The translations under genes were made by a program, and so were the position numbers. A stretch of DNA of 64,000 nucleotides from Nonomuraea thailandensis (GTDB lineage: Bacteria; Actinomycetota; Actinomycetes; Streptosporangiales; Streptosporangiaceae): the NCBI RefSeq assembly GCF_024172165.1, contig NZ_JAMZEB010000002.1:3803501-3867500 (forward strand). Direction: 5' to 3'. The notes below the pieces were generated by a model. That model did not search any database. It was not told the origin of the DNA and saw only the letters and a list, made by a program, of their open reading frames with translations. This document shows positions 1-7,883 of this stretch, piece after piece (position 1 is the stretch's first letter; every line of letters begins with the position of its first letter).

Positions 1-1013
1 CTGGCCACCACTGCCCTGGCCGCCACCGGCCTCGGCACCGGTGACAGCGCCGGTGACGGCGCAGGCCGCGGCCCGCCGGCCGGAAACGTGACCGCCGCCA
101 GCAGCACCGGGATGAGCCCCACCGCCCCGCCGATCAGCAGGAGGTCGGCGCGCAGCCCGCCCTCCATCGTGGCGGGCCCGATGTCACCGCCCCCGGTCAC
201 GATCAGCTTGTCACCGGAGGCGACGGCCCGGCCCGGATGATGCGGCGTCAGGCCGTCCGACTCCATGACGACGCCGACGTCGTCGTACCGCCACGAACCG
301 TCCGCACCCCGCAGCTCGATCCGATCGAAGGTGGCCGTGACCTGCGCGAACGCCGACGCCGTGTCCCACAGTGCGCCCGGCGAGGCGGCGAACAGCCCGA
401 TCTCGACCGTCTCCGGCAGAGCGCCGAGCGTGACCGCCCCGACCTTCGTCCACCGCGTGCCGTCGTCCGACTCGTACGCGCTGACGAGGTCGCCCGCCCT
501 GGTCAGCCGCAGCCACTGCGGGCCGTTGTGCGGGCCACCGGGCACGTCGTGGATGTAGTTGTGCTGCATCCGCACGCCGTGCTCCCCGGTGAGCATGACG
601 GCGGCGTACGGCGTGCCCCGCCGCAGGCTCTGCCTGACCAGGAGCCCCGCCTTGGCCCACGGCACCACCCCCTCCTTGACGTTGCGCACCCCCGGCACGA
701 CGTCCGGCACCCGCATCTGCCCGGTCAGCCCCGTCACGCGGGCGGTGATACTGCCGTCGCCCGTGAGCGGCTGGTGCACGAAGAAGTACTTGTCGCTGAC
801 CGCCGTGCCGTCGGGCCCCACCAGCGGCGCGGGGCAGGGGCCCTCGCCCTTCCCGGTGACGCAGGTGCTGCGGGCGCCTCCGGCGACCAGCAGCCCGATC
901 GACACGGTGACAAGCACGGAGGCGGCCAGGGCGAGCAGCCGGCCCCGCGAGGAGCGGAAGGCGGCCCACTGCGCGCGCAGCGACCCGGATCGGCGCGGCG
1001 TTGATGAACTCAT
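1..1013 (-). CDS. ABC-permease-type membrane protein with ConA/LamG-like ectodomain (partial, runs off left edge)
   Basis: About 337 codons are visible from an ATG at 1013, and no stop is reached before position 1. The protein starts with a short basic stretch (LRAQWAAFRSSRGRL), then a membrane segment at about residues 24-45. A long extracytoplasmic stretch follows (about 60-285) with a concanavalin-like look (ITARVTG, WAKAGLLVRQ, WLRLTRAGD), resembling DUF1349/LamG domains. A second membrane segment lies at about 288-308. This layout resembles the N-terminal half of actinobacterial ABC-2 type permeases with a lectin-like ectodomain, where the rest of the permease and an ATPase gene would lie further left. 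The two-component system starting at 1154 is divergent and may sense the same envelope signal (inference). The substrate is unknown. Confidence 0.7.
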   Translation of the reverse strand, partial: MSSSTPRRSGSLRAQWAAFRSSRGRLLALAASVLVTVSIGLLVAGGARSTCVTGKGEGPCPAPLVGPDGTAVSDKYFFVHQPLTGDGSITARVTGLTGQMRVPDVVPGVRNVKEGVVPWAKAGLLVRQSLRRGTPYAAVMLTGEHGVRMQHNYIHDVPGGPHNGPQWLRLTRAGDLVSAYESDDGTRWTKVGAVTLGALPETVEIGLFAASPGALWDTASAFAQVTATFDRIELRGADGSWRYDDVGVVMESDGLTPHHPGRAVASGDKLIVTGGGDIGPATMEGGLRADLLLIGGAVGLIPVLLAAVTFPAGGPRPAPSPALSPVPRPVAARAVVA

Positions 1014-1153
1014 GCCGACGGTTGTAGACGGCGCCCGGTTCCGGTGCGGTCGCGGCGGCTGCGACCGGGTTGCGACCGGGGATCTGGCATCGTGGGAGGC
1101 ATGGCACCCCGACGCGGCGGCCCCGCCCGCACGACGACCGGCGGCAGGCGACG

Positions 1154-1816
1154 GTGAGGGTTCTCGTCGTGGAGGACTTCGAGGTCCTCGCCCGCTCGAT
1201 CGGGACGGGGCTGCGCCGCGAGGGCATGGCCGTCGACGTCGTCCTGGACGGGACTGCTGCCGTCGAGCGCCTGGCCGCCACGCGCTACGACGTGGTGATC
1301 CTCGACCGCGACCTGCCCGGCGTCCACGGCGACGACATCTGCCGGCGCCTGGCCCGCGGCCGTTGCCGGACCCGCGTGCTGATGCTCACCGCCTCCGGCA
1401 CGATCGAGGACCGCGTCGACGGGCTCGGCCTCGGCGCCGACGACTACCTGCCCAAGCCGTTCGCATTCGCCGAGCTGGTCGCCCGCGTCCGCGCGCTGGC
1501 CCGCCGCGCCGCCCCGCCGCTGCCGCCCACCCTGGCGTGCGGCGACATCACCCTCGATCCGGCCCGCCGGACCGTGCTGCGGGCGGGGCGGCGGCTCGAT
1601 CTGAGCCCCAGGGAGTTCGCCGTGCTGGAATGCCTGCTCGCCGAGCCCGGCGTGGTCGTCTCCGCCGAGGAGCTGCTCGAGCGGGCCTGGGACGAGGCCG
1701 CCGACCCCTTCAGCAGCGCCGTCAAGCACACCGTGCACCGGTTACGGGCCAAGCTCGGCGACCCGCCCGTCATCGAGACCGTCCGCGAGGGCGGCTACCG
1801 CCTCGGACCGGCATGA
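1154..1816 (+). CDS. OmpR/PhoB-family response regulator
   Basis: This 220-aa protein is a DNA-binding response regulator. The receiver domain (about 1-115) has the acidic pair E7/D8, phosphoacceptor D51 (VVILDRDLPG), T79 and the conserved K101 (YLPKPF). A winged-helix output domain follows (about 125-218; LSPREFAVLECLL, VKHTVHRLRAKLG, VREGGYRLG). GTG at 1154 is chosen because it begins exactly at the receiver fold (VRVLVVED); the frame is open upstream to 1070, but the extension is Arg/Pro-rich and lacks family similarity. The stop overlaps the start of the sensor kinase (ATGA), so the two are co-translated. The target is unknown; the divergent membrane protein gene is the nearest candidate. 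Confidence 0.95.
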   Translation: MRVLVVEDFEVLARSIGTGLRREGMAVDVVLDGTAAVERLAATRYDVVILDRDLPGVHGDDICRRLARGRCRTRVLMLTASGTIEDRVDGLGLGADDYLPKPFAFAELVARVRALARRAAPPLPPTLACGDITLDPARRTVLRAGRRLDLSPREFAVLECLLAEPGVVVSAEELLERAWDEAADPFSSAVKHTVHRLRAKLGDPPVIETVREGGYRLGPA

Positions 1817-2898
1817 CCGCCAGGAGGTCCCTGCAGGCGCGGCTCGCGATCGCCTACGCCTGCGGCATCTACGCCGCCGGGGTCCTGGTGCTGGTGATGG
1901 TCGACGTCCCGCTCGCGAGCATCCACGCGGCCGTCCCCAAGGACCCTGGCTCGCGGGGCGCGGTCACCGCGGCCGGTCCCGGCATCAGCCTGCCCCAGCT
2001 CCTCGTCGGGTCCGCCGTCGCGCTGGCCGTGCTGGTCCCCGTCGCCCTGGCTCTCGGCTGGTACGTCGCCGGCCGGTTCCTGCACCCGCTGCGCGCCATC
2101 ACCGCCACCGCCAGGGACATCTCCGCCGGAGACCTCCACCGGCGCCTGGACCTCGGCGCGCCCGGCGACGAGCTGACCGAGCTGGGCCACACGCTCGACG
2201 ACCTGTTCGCCCGCCTGCAGGCCTCCTTCGACGCCCAGCGCCACTTCGTCGCCAACGCCTCCCACGAGCTGCGCACCCCGCTGGCCGGGCTGCGCACCCT
2301 GCTCGAAGTCGCCCTCGCCGACCCCGGCGCCGACATCGCCACCCTGCGCTCGGCCTGCCAGGAAGCCCTTGAGCTCGGTGAGCACCAGGAGCGGCTCGTC
2401 CAGGCCCTGCTCACCCTGGCCACCAGCGAGTGCGGCGTCACCCGCCGGGACCCCCTCGACCTCGCCCGCGTCGCCGGCACCGTGCTCGACTCCCGCCGCG
2501 ACCAGGCCAGGCGGGCCGGCCTCGGCCTCGCCGAGGAGCTCGCGCCCGCGGTGACGGCCGGCGACCCCCGGCTGATCGAGAGCCTCGTCGCCAACCTCGT
2601 CGACAACGCCATCCGCCACAACCGCACAGACGGCCACATGACGGTCACCACGCGGGTCTGCGGCACGCAGGCGGCCCTCACCGTCGCCAACAGCGGCCCG
2701 GTCGTCCCCGGCGACCAGGTCCAGCGCCTGTTCCAGCCCTTCCAGAAGCTGGCGGCCGGCCGCCGCGACGGCTACGGGCTCGGCCTGGCCATCGTCCACG
2801 CCGTCACGCAGGCTCACCGCGCCACCCTCACCGCCGCCGCGCCTGCCGAAGGCGGGCTGTCCGTCACCGTGCTGTTCCCCCGAGGCCCTTCGGCTTGA
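1813..2898 (+). CDS. Sensor histidine kinase (HAMP, HisKA, HATPase)
   Basis: This 361-aa membrane histidine kinase is the partner of the upstream regulator. Two membrane segments at about 11-30 and 63-85 flank a short (about 30 residue) extracytoplasmic loop, so the sensor domain is minimal and the signal may be intramembrane. HAMP lies at about 86-138, then HisKA with phosphoacceptor H151 (NASHELRTPLAGL). The catalytic domain has the N box (NLVDNAIRHN) and the G2 box (GYGLGLAIVHAVTQAH). Start codon and regulator stop overlap by 4 nt. The final codons overlap the -35 element of the next operon's promoter. Confidence 0.95.
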   Translation: MTARRSLQARLAIAYACGIYAAGVLVLVMVDVPLASIHAAVPKDPGSRGAVTAAGPGISLPQLLVGSAVALAVLVPVALALGWYVAGRFLHPLRAITATARDISAGDLHRRLDLGAPGDELTELGHTLDDLFARLQASFDAQRHFVANASHELRTPLAGLRTLLEVALADPGADIATLRSACQEALELGEHQERLVQALLTLATSECGVTRRDPLDLARVAGTVLDSRRDQARRAGLGLAEELAPAVTAGDPRLIESLVANLVDNAIRHNRTDGHMTVTTRVCGTQAALTVANSGPVVPGDQVQRLFQPFQKLAAGRRDGYGLGLAIVHAVTQAHRATLTAAAPAEGGLSVTVLFPRGPSA

Positions 2899-2925
2899 GT
2901 TCGCCCATAGGCGAATGCCTAGCGT
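2895..2925 (+). promoter_or_regulatory. MerR-type promoter with dyad in a 19-bp spacer
   Basis: TTGAGT (2895-2900) and TAGCGT (2920-2925) are separated by exactly 19 bp, the overlong spacing that MerR-family activators correct. The perfect dyad TTCGCC-cata-GGCGAA (2900-2915) sits in that spacer with its centre 7.5 bp after the -35 box. The -10 box ends 7 nt before the ATG at 2933, which predicts a leaderless mRNA. The operon's last gene (4986) encodes a MerR protein, the likely ligand of this site (inference). Confidence 0.65.
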
Positions 2926-2932
2926 CGTGGCC

Positions 2933-3553
2933 ATGACGCGAGACAACCTCAACGCGCCCCTCCGGATCGCCGTGGTGATCGGCAGCGTGCGCGAGCCCAG
3001 AATGGCCGGCCCCCTCGCCGCGTGGCTGGAGCACGAGCTCACCAGGATCGACTGGCTCGACCTCGACCTGATCGACCTGGCCGCGGTCCCGCTGCCGATG
3101 CACGAGATGCAGCCGGGCGGCGCGGCCACCTCGCCGATCGCTGGCCGGCTCGCCGACGCCGACGGCTTCGTGTTCCTCGTGCCGGAGTACAACCACAGCT
3201 TCCCGGCGCCGGTGAAGAACGCGATCGACTGGCATTTCACCGAATGGGCGTACAAGCCGGTCGCGTTCGTCGCATACGGCGCCTCCGGCGGCATCCGCGC
3301 CGTCGAGCAGTTGCGCACGGTCTTTCCCGAGCTGCGGGCCACCACCGTCCGGGAGTCGGTCCTGCTGCCGATGGCGTGGGAGCACCTCGACGCGGGCGGC
3401 CGTTTCGTTCCGCCGCCGGGCACGGTGGAGGCGCTGCACACGATGATGACGGAGCTGCGGACGTGGGCGCGGGCACTGCGCCCCGTCCGGGCGGAGTCCC
3501 GGGCCGAGTCCTGGGCCGGGGACGGGGCCGCCGAGCCGGCCGGGCGGGCATGA
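2933..3553 (+). CDS. NADPH-dependent FMN reductase
   Basis: This 206-aa flavodoxin-fold reductase uses NAD(P)H to reduce FMN or a flavin-linked acceptor such as a quinone. It opens with the typical beta-strand and phosphate loop (IAVVIGSVREPRMAG) and carries the family motif VPEYNHSFPAPVKNAIDW (about residues 84-101), followed by VAYGASGGIRAVEQLR. ATG 2933 is preferred because the -10 box predicts transcription starting there; an upstream in-frame ATG at 2915 lies inside the operator dyad. The C-terminal 25 residues are Arg/Ala-rich and look non-conserved. It is first in a three-gene operon with an exporter and a MerR regulator, which suggests a response to a redox-active or toxic compound. 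Confidence 0.9.
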   Translation: MTRDNLNAPLRIAVVIGSVREPRMAGPLAAWLEHELTRIDWLDLDLIDLAAVPLPMHEMQPGGAATSPIAGRLADADGFVFLVPEYNHSFPAPVKNAIDWHFTEWAYKPVAFVAYGASGGIRAVEQLRTVFPELRATTVRESVLLPMAWEHLDAGGRFVPPPGTVEALHTMMTELRTWARALRPVRAESRAESWAGDGAAEPAGRA

Positions 3554-4989
3554 GCAGGCTCACGGGGCCGGAGCTGCGGGCCGGGGTGGTGCTGGCCTCC
3601 GGCGGGCTGATGGCGGTGCTGGACGCCACGATCGTCGCGGTGGCGCTGCCGTACCTGATGGGGACGTTCGGCGCGACGCTGGCCGCCGCGCAGTGGATCA
3701 TCACCGCGTACACGCTGGCGATGGTCGCGACGATGCCGCTGGCCGCCGGTCTGGCCGCCCGGTGGGGCGCCCGCCGCGTGTACCTGGGGGCGCTGGCCGC
3801 CTTCGCGGCCGCCTCCGCCGTCGCCGGCGCGGCGGACGGCCTGGGCTGGCTGATCGCGGCGCGGGCGGCGCAGGGGCTCGGCGGCGGGCTGATGACGCCG
3901 CTGGGGATGGCGATCGGGTTCGGCGCGGTCGCGCCCGAGCGCCGCGGCCGGATGATGGCGATCACCGGCGTGCCGATGCTGGCCGGGCCGATCCTGGGCC
4001 CGGTGCTCGGCGCGGTACTGCTGGGCACCGGGTCGTGGCGGGCGCTGTTCTTCGTCACGGTGCCGCTGGCGCTGCTGGGCATCGCGGGCGCGCTGGCCTG
4101 GCTGCCGGCCGACGGCGCCGCCGGGCGGCGGACCCGGCTCGACCTGGCGGGCGCGATGCTGCTGGTCCCGGGCATCGTCGCGGTCGCGTACGGCATCAGC
4201 GCCCACGACGCGCCCGGCTGGGTGCGGATCGCCACGGCCGCCGCCGGCGCGGTGCTGGCCGGAGTGTTCTGCGTGCGGGCGACGAACCGTCCCGAGCCGC
4301 TGCTGCGGATCGGCCTGCTCGGCAGGCCGGGGTTCGGCCGGGGCGCCGCGGTCCTGGCCCTGTACGCGGCTCCCTACTTCGGCTCGGCCGTGCTGATGCC
4401 CGCCTACGTGCAGACGCTGCGCTCCGACAGCCCCGCGATCACGGCCGCGCTGATGGTGCCCGGCGCGATCGGCATGGGCGTCAGCCTGCAGATCGCCGCC
4501 CGGCTCCTGGAACGGCTCGGCCCCCGGCTCGTCGTCGGCTCCGGGCTCGGCCTGGCGATCGCCGCCGGCCTCGCCCAGGTGGCCGTCCTGCGGCCGGACA
4601 CGCCGTACGCGCTGCTCGGCCTGCTCGCGCTGCTTCAGGGAGCGGGCACCGGGGCCGTCATGATGCCCACCATGTCCAGCTCCAGCCGCGACCTCGACGG
4701 CCCCGACCTGGCGTCGGGCTCCGCGCTGCTGTCGCTGGTGAACACGGTCGCCAACGGCGTGGGCACCGCCGCGGTCAGCGCGCTGTTCACGGCGCTGAGC
4801 GGCGCCGCCCTCACGGCGGCGCCCGGGCCGCCGGCGCAGGCCGCCATCGTGGACGCCCTGCGGCTCACGCAGGCGGCGGGTCTCGTCGTGATGGCGCTCG
4901 CCCTGGCCGTACGCCTGCGCGCCCCGCGCCGCCCCCCGGCCATACTGGAGCGGCAACGACCATCAGCGAACGCGGGGCAGGCGCCATGA
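3550..4989 (+). CDS. MFS transporter, DHA2 (drug:H+ antiporter, EmrB/QacA-like)
   Basis: This 479-aa polytopic membrane protein has about 14 predicted hydrophobic segments, the size and layout of DHA2 exporters. Motif D1-like sequence (LMAVLDATIVAVALPYL) is in the first membrane helix. Motif C-like glycine/proline sequence (GVPMLAGPILGPVLGAVL) is in the fifth. The start overlaps the reductase stop by 4 nt (ATGA), and its stop overlaps the MerR start in the same way, so the three genes are translationally coupled. It likely exports a small toxic compound sensed by the MerR protein; the substrate cannot be read from sequence. Confidence 0.92.
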   Translation: MSRLTGPELRAGVVLASGGLMAVLDATIVAVALPYLMGTFGATLAAAQWIITAYTLAMVATMPLAAGLAARWGARRVYLGALAAFAAASAVAGAADGLGWLIAARAAQGLGGGLMTPLGMAIGFGAVAPERRGRMMAITGVPMLAGPILGPVLGAVLLGTGSWRALFFVTVPLALLGIAGALAWLPADGAAGRRTRLDLAGAMLLVPGIVAVAYGISAHDAPGWVRIATAAAGAVLAGVFCVRATNRPEPLLRIGLLGRPGFGRGAAVLALYAAPYFGSAVLMPAYVQTLRSDSPAITAALMVPGAIGMGVSLQIAARLLERLGPRLVVGSGLGLAIAAGLAQVAVLRPDTPYALLGLLALLQGAGTGAVMMPTMSSSSRDLDGPDLASGSALLSLVNTVANGVGTAAVSALFTALSGAALTAAPGPPAQAAIVDALRLTQAAGLVVMALALAVRLRAPRRPPAILERQRPSANAGQAP

Positions 4990-5390
4990 CCACCATCGAG
5001 CACCCCGGCCGTGCGGCGAGCCAGGCCTCGCTCACGGTCGGTCAGGTGGCCGGGGCCGCCGGGGTGACGGCCAACGCCGTCCGCTTCTACGAGCGCTACG
5101 GCGTGATCAGCGCGTACCGCAGCAGCGGCAACGCCCGCCGCTTCACCGTCGACGCGGTCTGCCGGATCAGGCTCGCGCTCGCCGCGCAACGCGTCGGGAT
5201 CACGCTCAAGGAGAGCGCCGCCATCCTGGCCGCCATCCCGCCCCTGTCCCACGATCTCGCCCTGTGGACGGCCGCGGGTGAGGAGCTCGTACGGATCGGC
5301 CGCGCCCGCGTCACTCAGCTCCAGGAGACCGTGGACGAGCTGGCCGGCCTCGACTTCCTCCAGGCGGAACACGACCGGGCGCGGCCCTGA
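4986..5390 (+). CDS. MerR-family transcriptional regulator
   Basis: This 134-aa protein has a MerR winged helix-turn-helix at about 16-85 (VGQVAGAAGVTANAVRFYERYGVI, RRFTVDAVCRI), then the dimerisation coiled coil (about 95-130). It lacks a ligand domain and has only one cysteine, so it is neither SoxR (no 2Fe-2S cysteine set) nor a classical metal sensor. It is the last gene of the reductase-exporter operon and its start overlaps the exporter stop. The promoter at 2895 has the 19-bp spacer and dyad expected for its target, so autoregulated activation of the whole operon is likely. Confidence 0.9.
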   Translation: MTTIEHPGRAASQASLTVGQVAGAAGVTANAVRFYERYGVISAYRSSGNARRFTVDAVCRIRLALAAQRVGITLKESAAILAAIPPLSHDLALWTAAGEELVRIGRARVTQLQETVDELAGLDFLQAEHDRARP

Positions 5391-5463
5391 GCTGGACTCT
5401 CCCACGGGGGGAGGCCTCATGCTGGCCCATCATGACCGTGCCGGGGACAGGGAGAGCGGACGT

Positions 5464-6447
5464 ATGACCATCGTGCAGGGCATCGAGGCCCGCGGCATGC
5501 AGCACTGCGAGACGACGGCGCTGGGCGTGCTGCTGCGGCACGAGGGCCTCGATCTGTCCGAGCCCATGCTGTTCGGGCTCGGCTCGGGCCTGTCCTTCGT
5601 CTACTGGGACGGCAAGGGCATGCCGTTCCCCTTCCTGGGCGGCCGCGTCAAACCCTTCGAGCTCACCAGGAACCTGGCCGCCCGGCTCGGTCTCACGCTG
5701 ACGGTCGCCGAGACCACCTCACCGCGCAGGGCGTGGCAGAACGTGGCCGCCGCCATCGACGCCGGCCGGCCGGTCGGCCTGCAGCTCGACTCCTTCCACC
5801 TGGACTACTTCCGGTCCAGGGTGCACTTCGGCGGCCATGTCGTGGCCATGTACGGCTACGACGAGCACGACGCCTACCTGGTGGACACCGACCAGCAGGG
5901 CGGCACGGTGCGCACCGGCCTGGCGGCCCTGGCCGCGGCGAGGGCCGAGCGCGGCCCGATGACCGCCAGGAACCGGTCCTTCACCCTCACCCTGCCGTCG
6001 CGCCCGCCCGCCTGGCAGGATCAGCTCGTCCCCGCCATCAGGGGCTGCGCCGAGGCGTTCCTGGCCGCCCCCATCGCGAACCTGGGCCACCGCGGCATCG
6101 CCAAGGCAGGCAAGCAGGTGCCCGGCTGGCTGCGCCGGGCCGGCGAGCCGCGGCGGGACCTGCCGCACGCCGCCATGCTCATGGAGCGCGGCGGCACCGG
6201 CGGCGCCCTGTTCCGGGCCCTGTACCGCGACTTCCTCGGCGAGTGCGCCGGGCTGATCGGCGACGAGCGCCTGCGCGCCGGTCAGCGGCTGTACGCCGAG
6301 GCCGCCGTCCTGTGGACGCAGGTGTCCGCCCTGATCGCCAAGGCGGGGGAGAGCGGCGACGCGGACTGCCTGGAGCAGGCCGGCGCCGTCCTTGAGGAGC
6401 TGTCGCGCATCGAGCACGACGCCATGCAGGTGCTGCGCACGTTGTAG
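5464..6447 (+). CDS. BtrH N-terminal domain / DUF4872 protein
   Basis: This 327-aa protein starts at an ATG preceded by an AGGGAG site (about 5450). The N-terminal half has the BtrH-like Cys-protease-fold pattern: a cysteine near the N-terminus (MQHCETTALGVLLRH), a conserved middle (FVYWDGKGMPFPFLGGR), and a second motif FGGHVVAMYGYD with histidine and aspartate (about 120-131). The C-terminal half matches DUF4872-type alpha-helical sequence. The family is named after butirosin BtrH, an acyltransferase that moves an acyl chain from carrier protein to aminoglycoside. No acyl carrier or aminoglycoside gene lies nearby, so the role here is unknown. It follows the MerR gene by 73 nt but may be transcribed separately. 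Confidence 0.8.
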   Translation: MTIVQGIEARGMQHCETTALGVLLRHEGLDLSEPMLFGLGSGLSFVYWDGKGMPFPFLGGRVKPFELTRNLAARLGLTLTVAETTSPRRAWQNVAAAIDAGRPVGLQLDSFHLDYFRSRVHFGGHVVAMYGYDEHDAYLVDTDQQGGTVRTGLAALAAARAERGPMTARNRSFTLTLPSRPPAWQDQLVPAIRGCAEAFLAAPIANLGHRGIAKAGKQVPGWLRRAGEPRRDLPHAAMLMERGGTGGALFRALYRDFLGECAGLIGDERLRAGQRLYAEAAVLWTQVSALIAKAGESGDADCLEQAGAVLEELSRIEHDAMQVLRTL

Positions 6448-6497
6448 CCCGGCGGGGCGGCGAGCCACCCGCGCAGAGCCCGAAGGACTGCCCCCGG

Positions 6498-7673
6498 CTA
6501 CGCCGTCCGGGACGGGCGCTCGACGGGGCGGGCCATGAGATGGCGGGCCAGGGCGAGCGCGGCCAGCACCGCCACGAGCGCGCACACCCCGGTCCAGCCG
6601 GTCCGGCCGTGGGCGAGCGTGCCGAGCCAGGAGCCCGCGGCGCCGCCGGCGTACGCGCAGGCCATGAAGGCGGTCGTCAGCCTGCTGCGGGCCTCGGCGC
6701 GCAGGCCGTAGACGCGGACCTGGTTGGCCACCATCCCGGACTGCATGGCGACGTCGAGCAGCAGGGAGCCGAGCACGAGCCCCGCCAGGCCGGGCGTCCC
6801 GCCGAGGCCGCCGATCGCGAGCACGGGCGCCGAGGCGATGACCCCGATCAGGCAGACGAGGTTGACCCTGTCGGGGCCCCGCCGGTCCACCAGCCGGCCC
6901 GCGATCGGCGTGCACACCATCGTCGCCGCGTTGACCAGGGCGAGCACGCCGGCCGCCGACGCCGGCAGGCCGTAGGCGGGGCCGGTCAGCAGGAGCGTGA
7001 CGCTGGTCCAGACGGCCGAGAAGCCGGCGAAGACCGTGGCCTGGTAGAGGCAGGAGCGGCGCAGCTCCGGCTCGGTCCGCAGCAGCCGCAGCGACCCGGC
7101 CAGCAGCTCCGGGTACCGCTGCGCCGACGGCGGGGCCGTCTCGGGCAGCGCGCGGAGCAGGACGAGCGCGATGATCGAGACGATCGCCGCCGCCACCAGG
7201 TACGGCGCGCGCCAGCCCAGCCACTCGGCGAGGACCCCGCCGAACGTGCGCGACAGCAGCATGCCGCCCAGCCCCCCGCTCAGCAGCATCCCGCTGACCA
7301 TCCCGCGGCGGTCCTCGCCCACCAGCCCGGCCGCCATCGGGCCGATCACCGGCCCGGCCACGGTCGCGGCGCCGGTGAACACGCCCGCGGCCAGCAGCGC
7401 GCCCAGCGTGGGCGCGCTGCCCGCCGCCAGGAGCCCGAGGGCCGTCAGAGCGAGCAGGCCGACGATCAACCGGCGGTGCGGGATCCGGTCGCCGAGGGGC
7501 ACCAGCAGCACGATCCCGGCCGCGTAGCCGAACTGGGTCGCGGTCACCACCTGGGCCGCCGTCTCCGGGGCGACGCCCAGCCCGGCGGCCACCGCGGGGC
7601 CGACGACCTGGGGGAAGTAGACGTTGCCGACCGCCACCCCGCCGGCCAGGGCCAGCAGCAGGATCAGCGCCAT
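6498..7673 (-). CDS. MFS transporter, 12-helix exporter
   Basis: This 391-aa protein has about 12 hydrophobic segments. The MFS loop 2-3 motif is present as GDRIPHRRLIVG, and a glycine/proline-rich fifth helix (GPVIGPMAAGLVG) is typical of exporters. I chose the ATG at 7673, immediately before helix 1 (MALILLLALAGG). The frame is open to ATG 7826, which would add about 50 Arg/Pro-rich residues and cannot be excluded. It is divergent from the ArsR-type regulator at 7884, the usual arrangement for a regulator and its efflux target. Confidence 0.85.
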   Translation of the reverse strand: MALILLLALAGGVAVGNVYFPQVVGPAVAAGLGVAPETAAQVVTATQFGYAAGIVLLVPLGDRIPHRRLIVGLLALTALGLLAAGSAPTLGALLAAGVFTGAATVAGPVIGPMAAGLVGEDRRGMVSGMLLSGGLGGMLLSRTFGGVLAEWLGWRAPYLVAAAIVSIIALVLLRALPETAPPSAQRYPELLAGSLRLLRTEPELRRSCLYQATVFAGFSAVWTSVTLLLTGPAYGLPASAAGVLALVNAATMVCTPIAGRLVDRRGPDRVNLVCLIGVIASAPVLAIGGLGGTPGLAGLVLGSLLLDVAMQSGMVANQVRVYGLRAEARSRLTTAFMACAYAGGAAGSWLGTLAHGRTGWTGVCALVAVLAALALARHLMARPVERPSRTA

Positions 7674-7883
7674 GCCGGGCCCGCCGTCCGGCCGGGAACG
7701 CGGCCGGCCTGTACGGGATCGCCCTGAACCCGGCCGGTCCGCACGCGGGGAACTTGCGCGCGGACGGCCCGGATGCAGGCGCCCGGTCGTGATCGCGATG
7801 CGCTGCCCGCGAGGCGCAGGTGTCATGTCCGCCAGCACAGCGCCCGAGGGGACGTGCGGCCAACTGATGTAGCCTGCAGCTTA

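Noticed and set aside
1795..4956. 1053-codon open frame on the minus strand
   Set aside because: It is antisense to the kinase, reductase and MFS genes. Its product is Gly/Arg/Gln repeats with no fold, a by-product of GC-rich third positions.
4986..5390. MerR protein as SoxR
   Set aside because: It lacks the C-terminal four-cysteine cluster that holds the 2Fe-2S centre.
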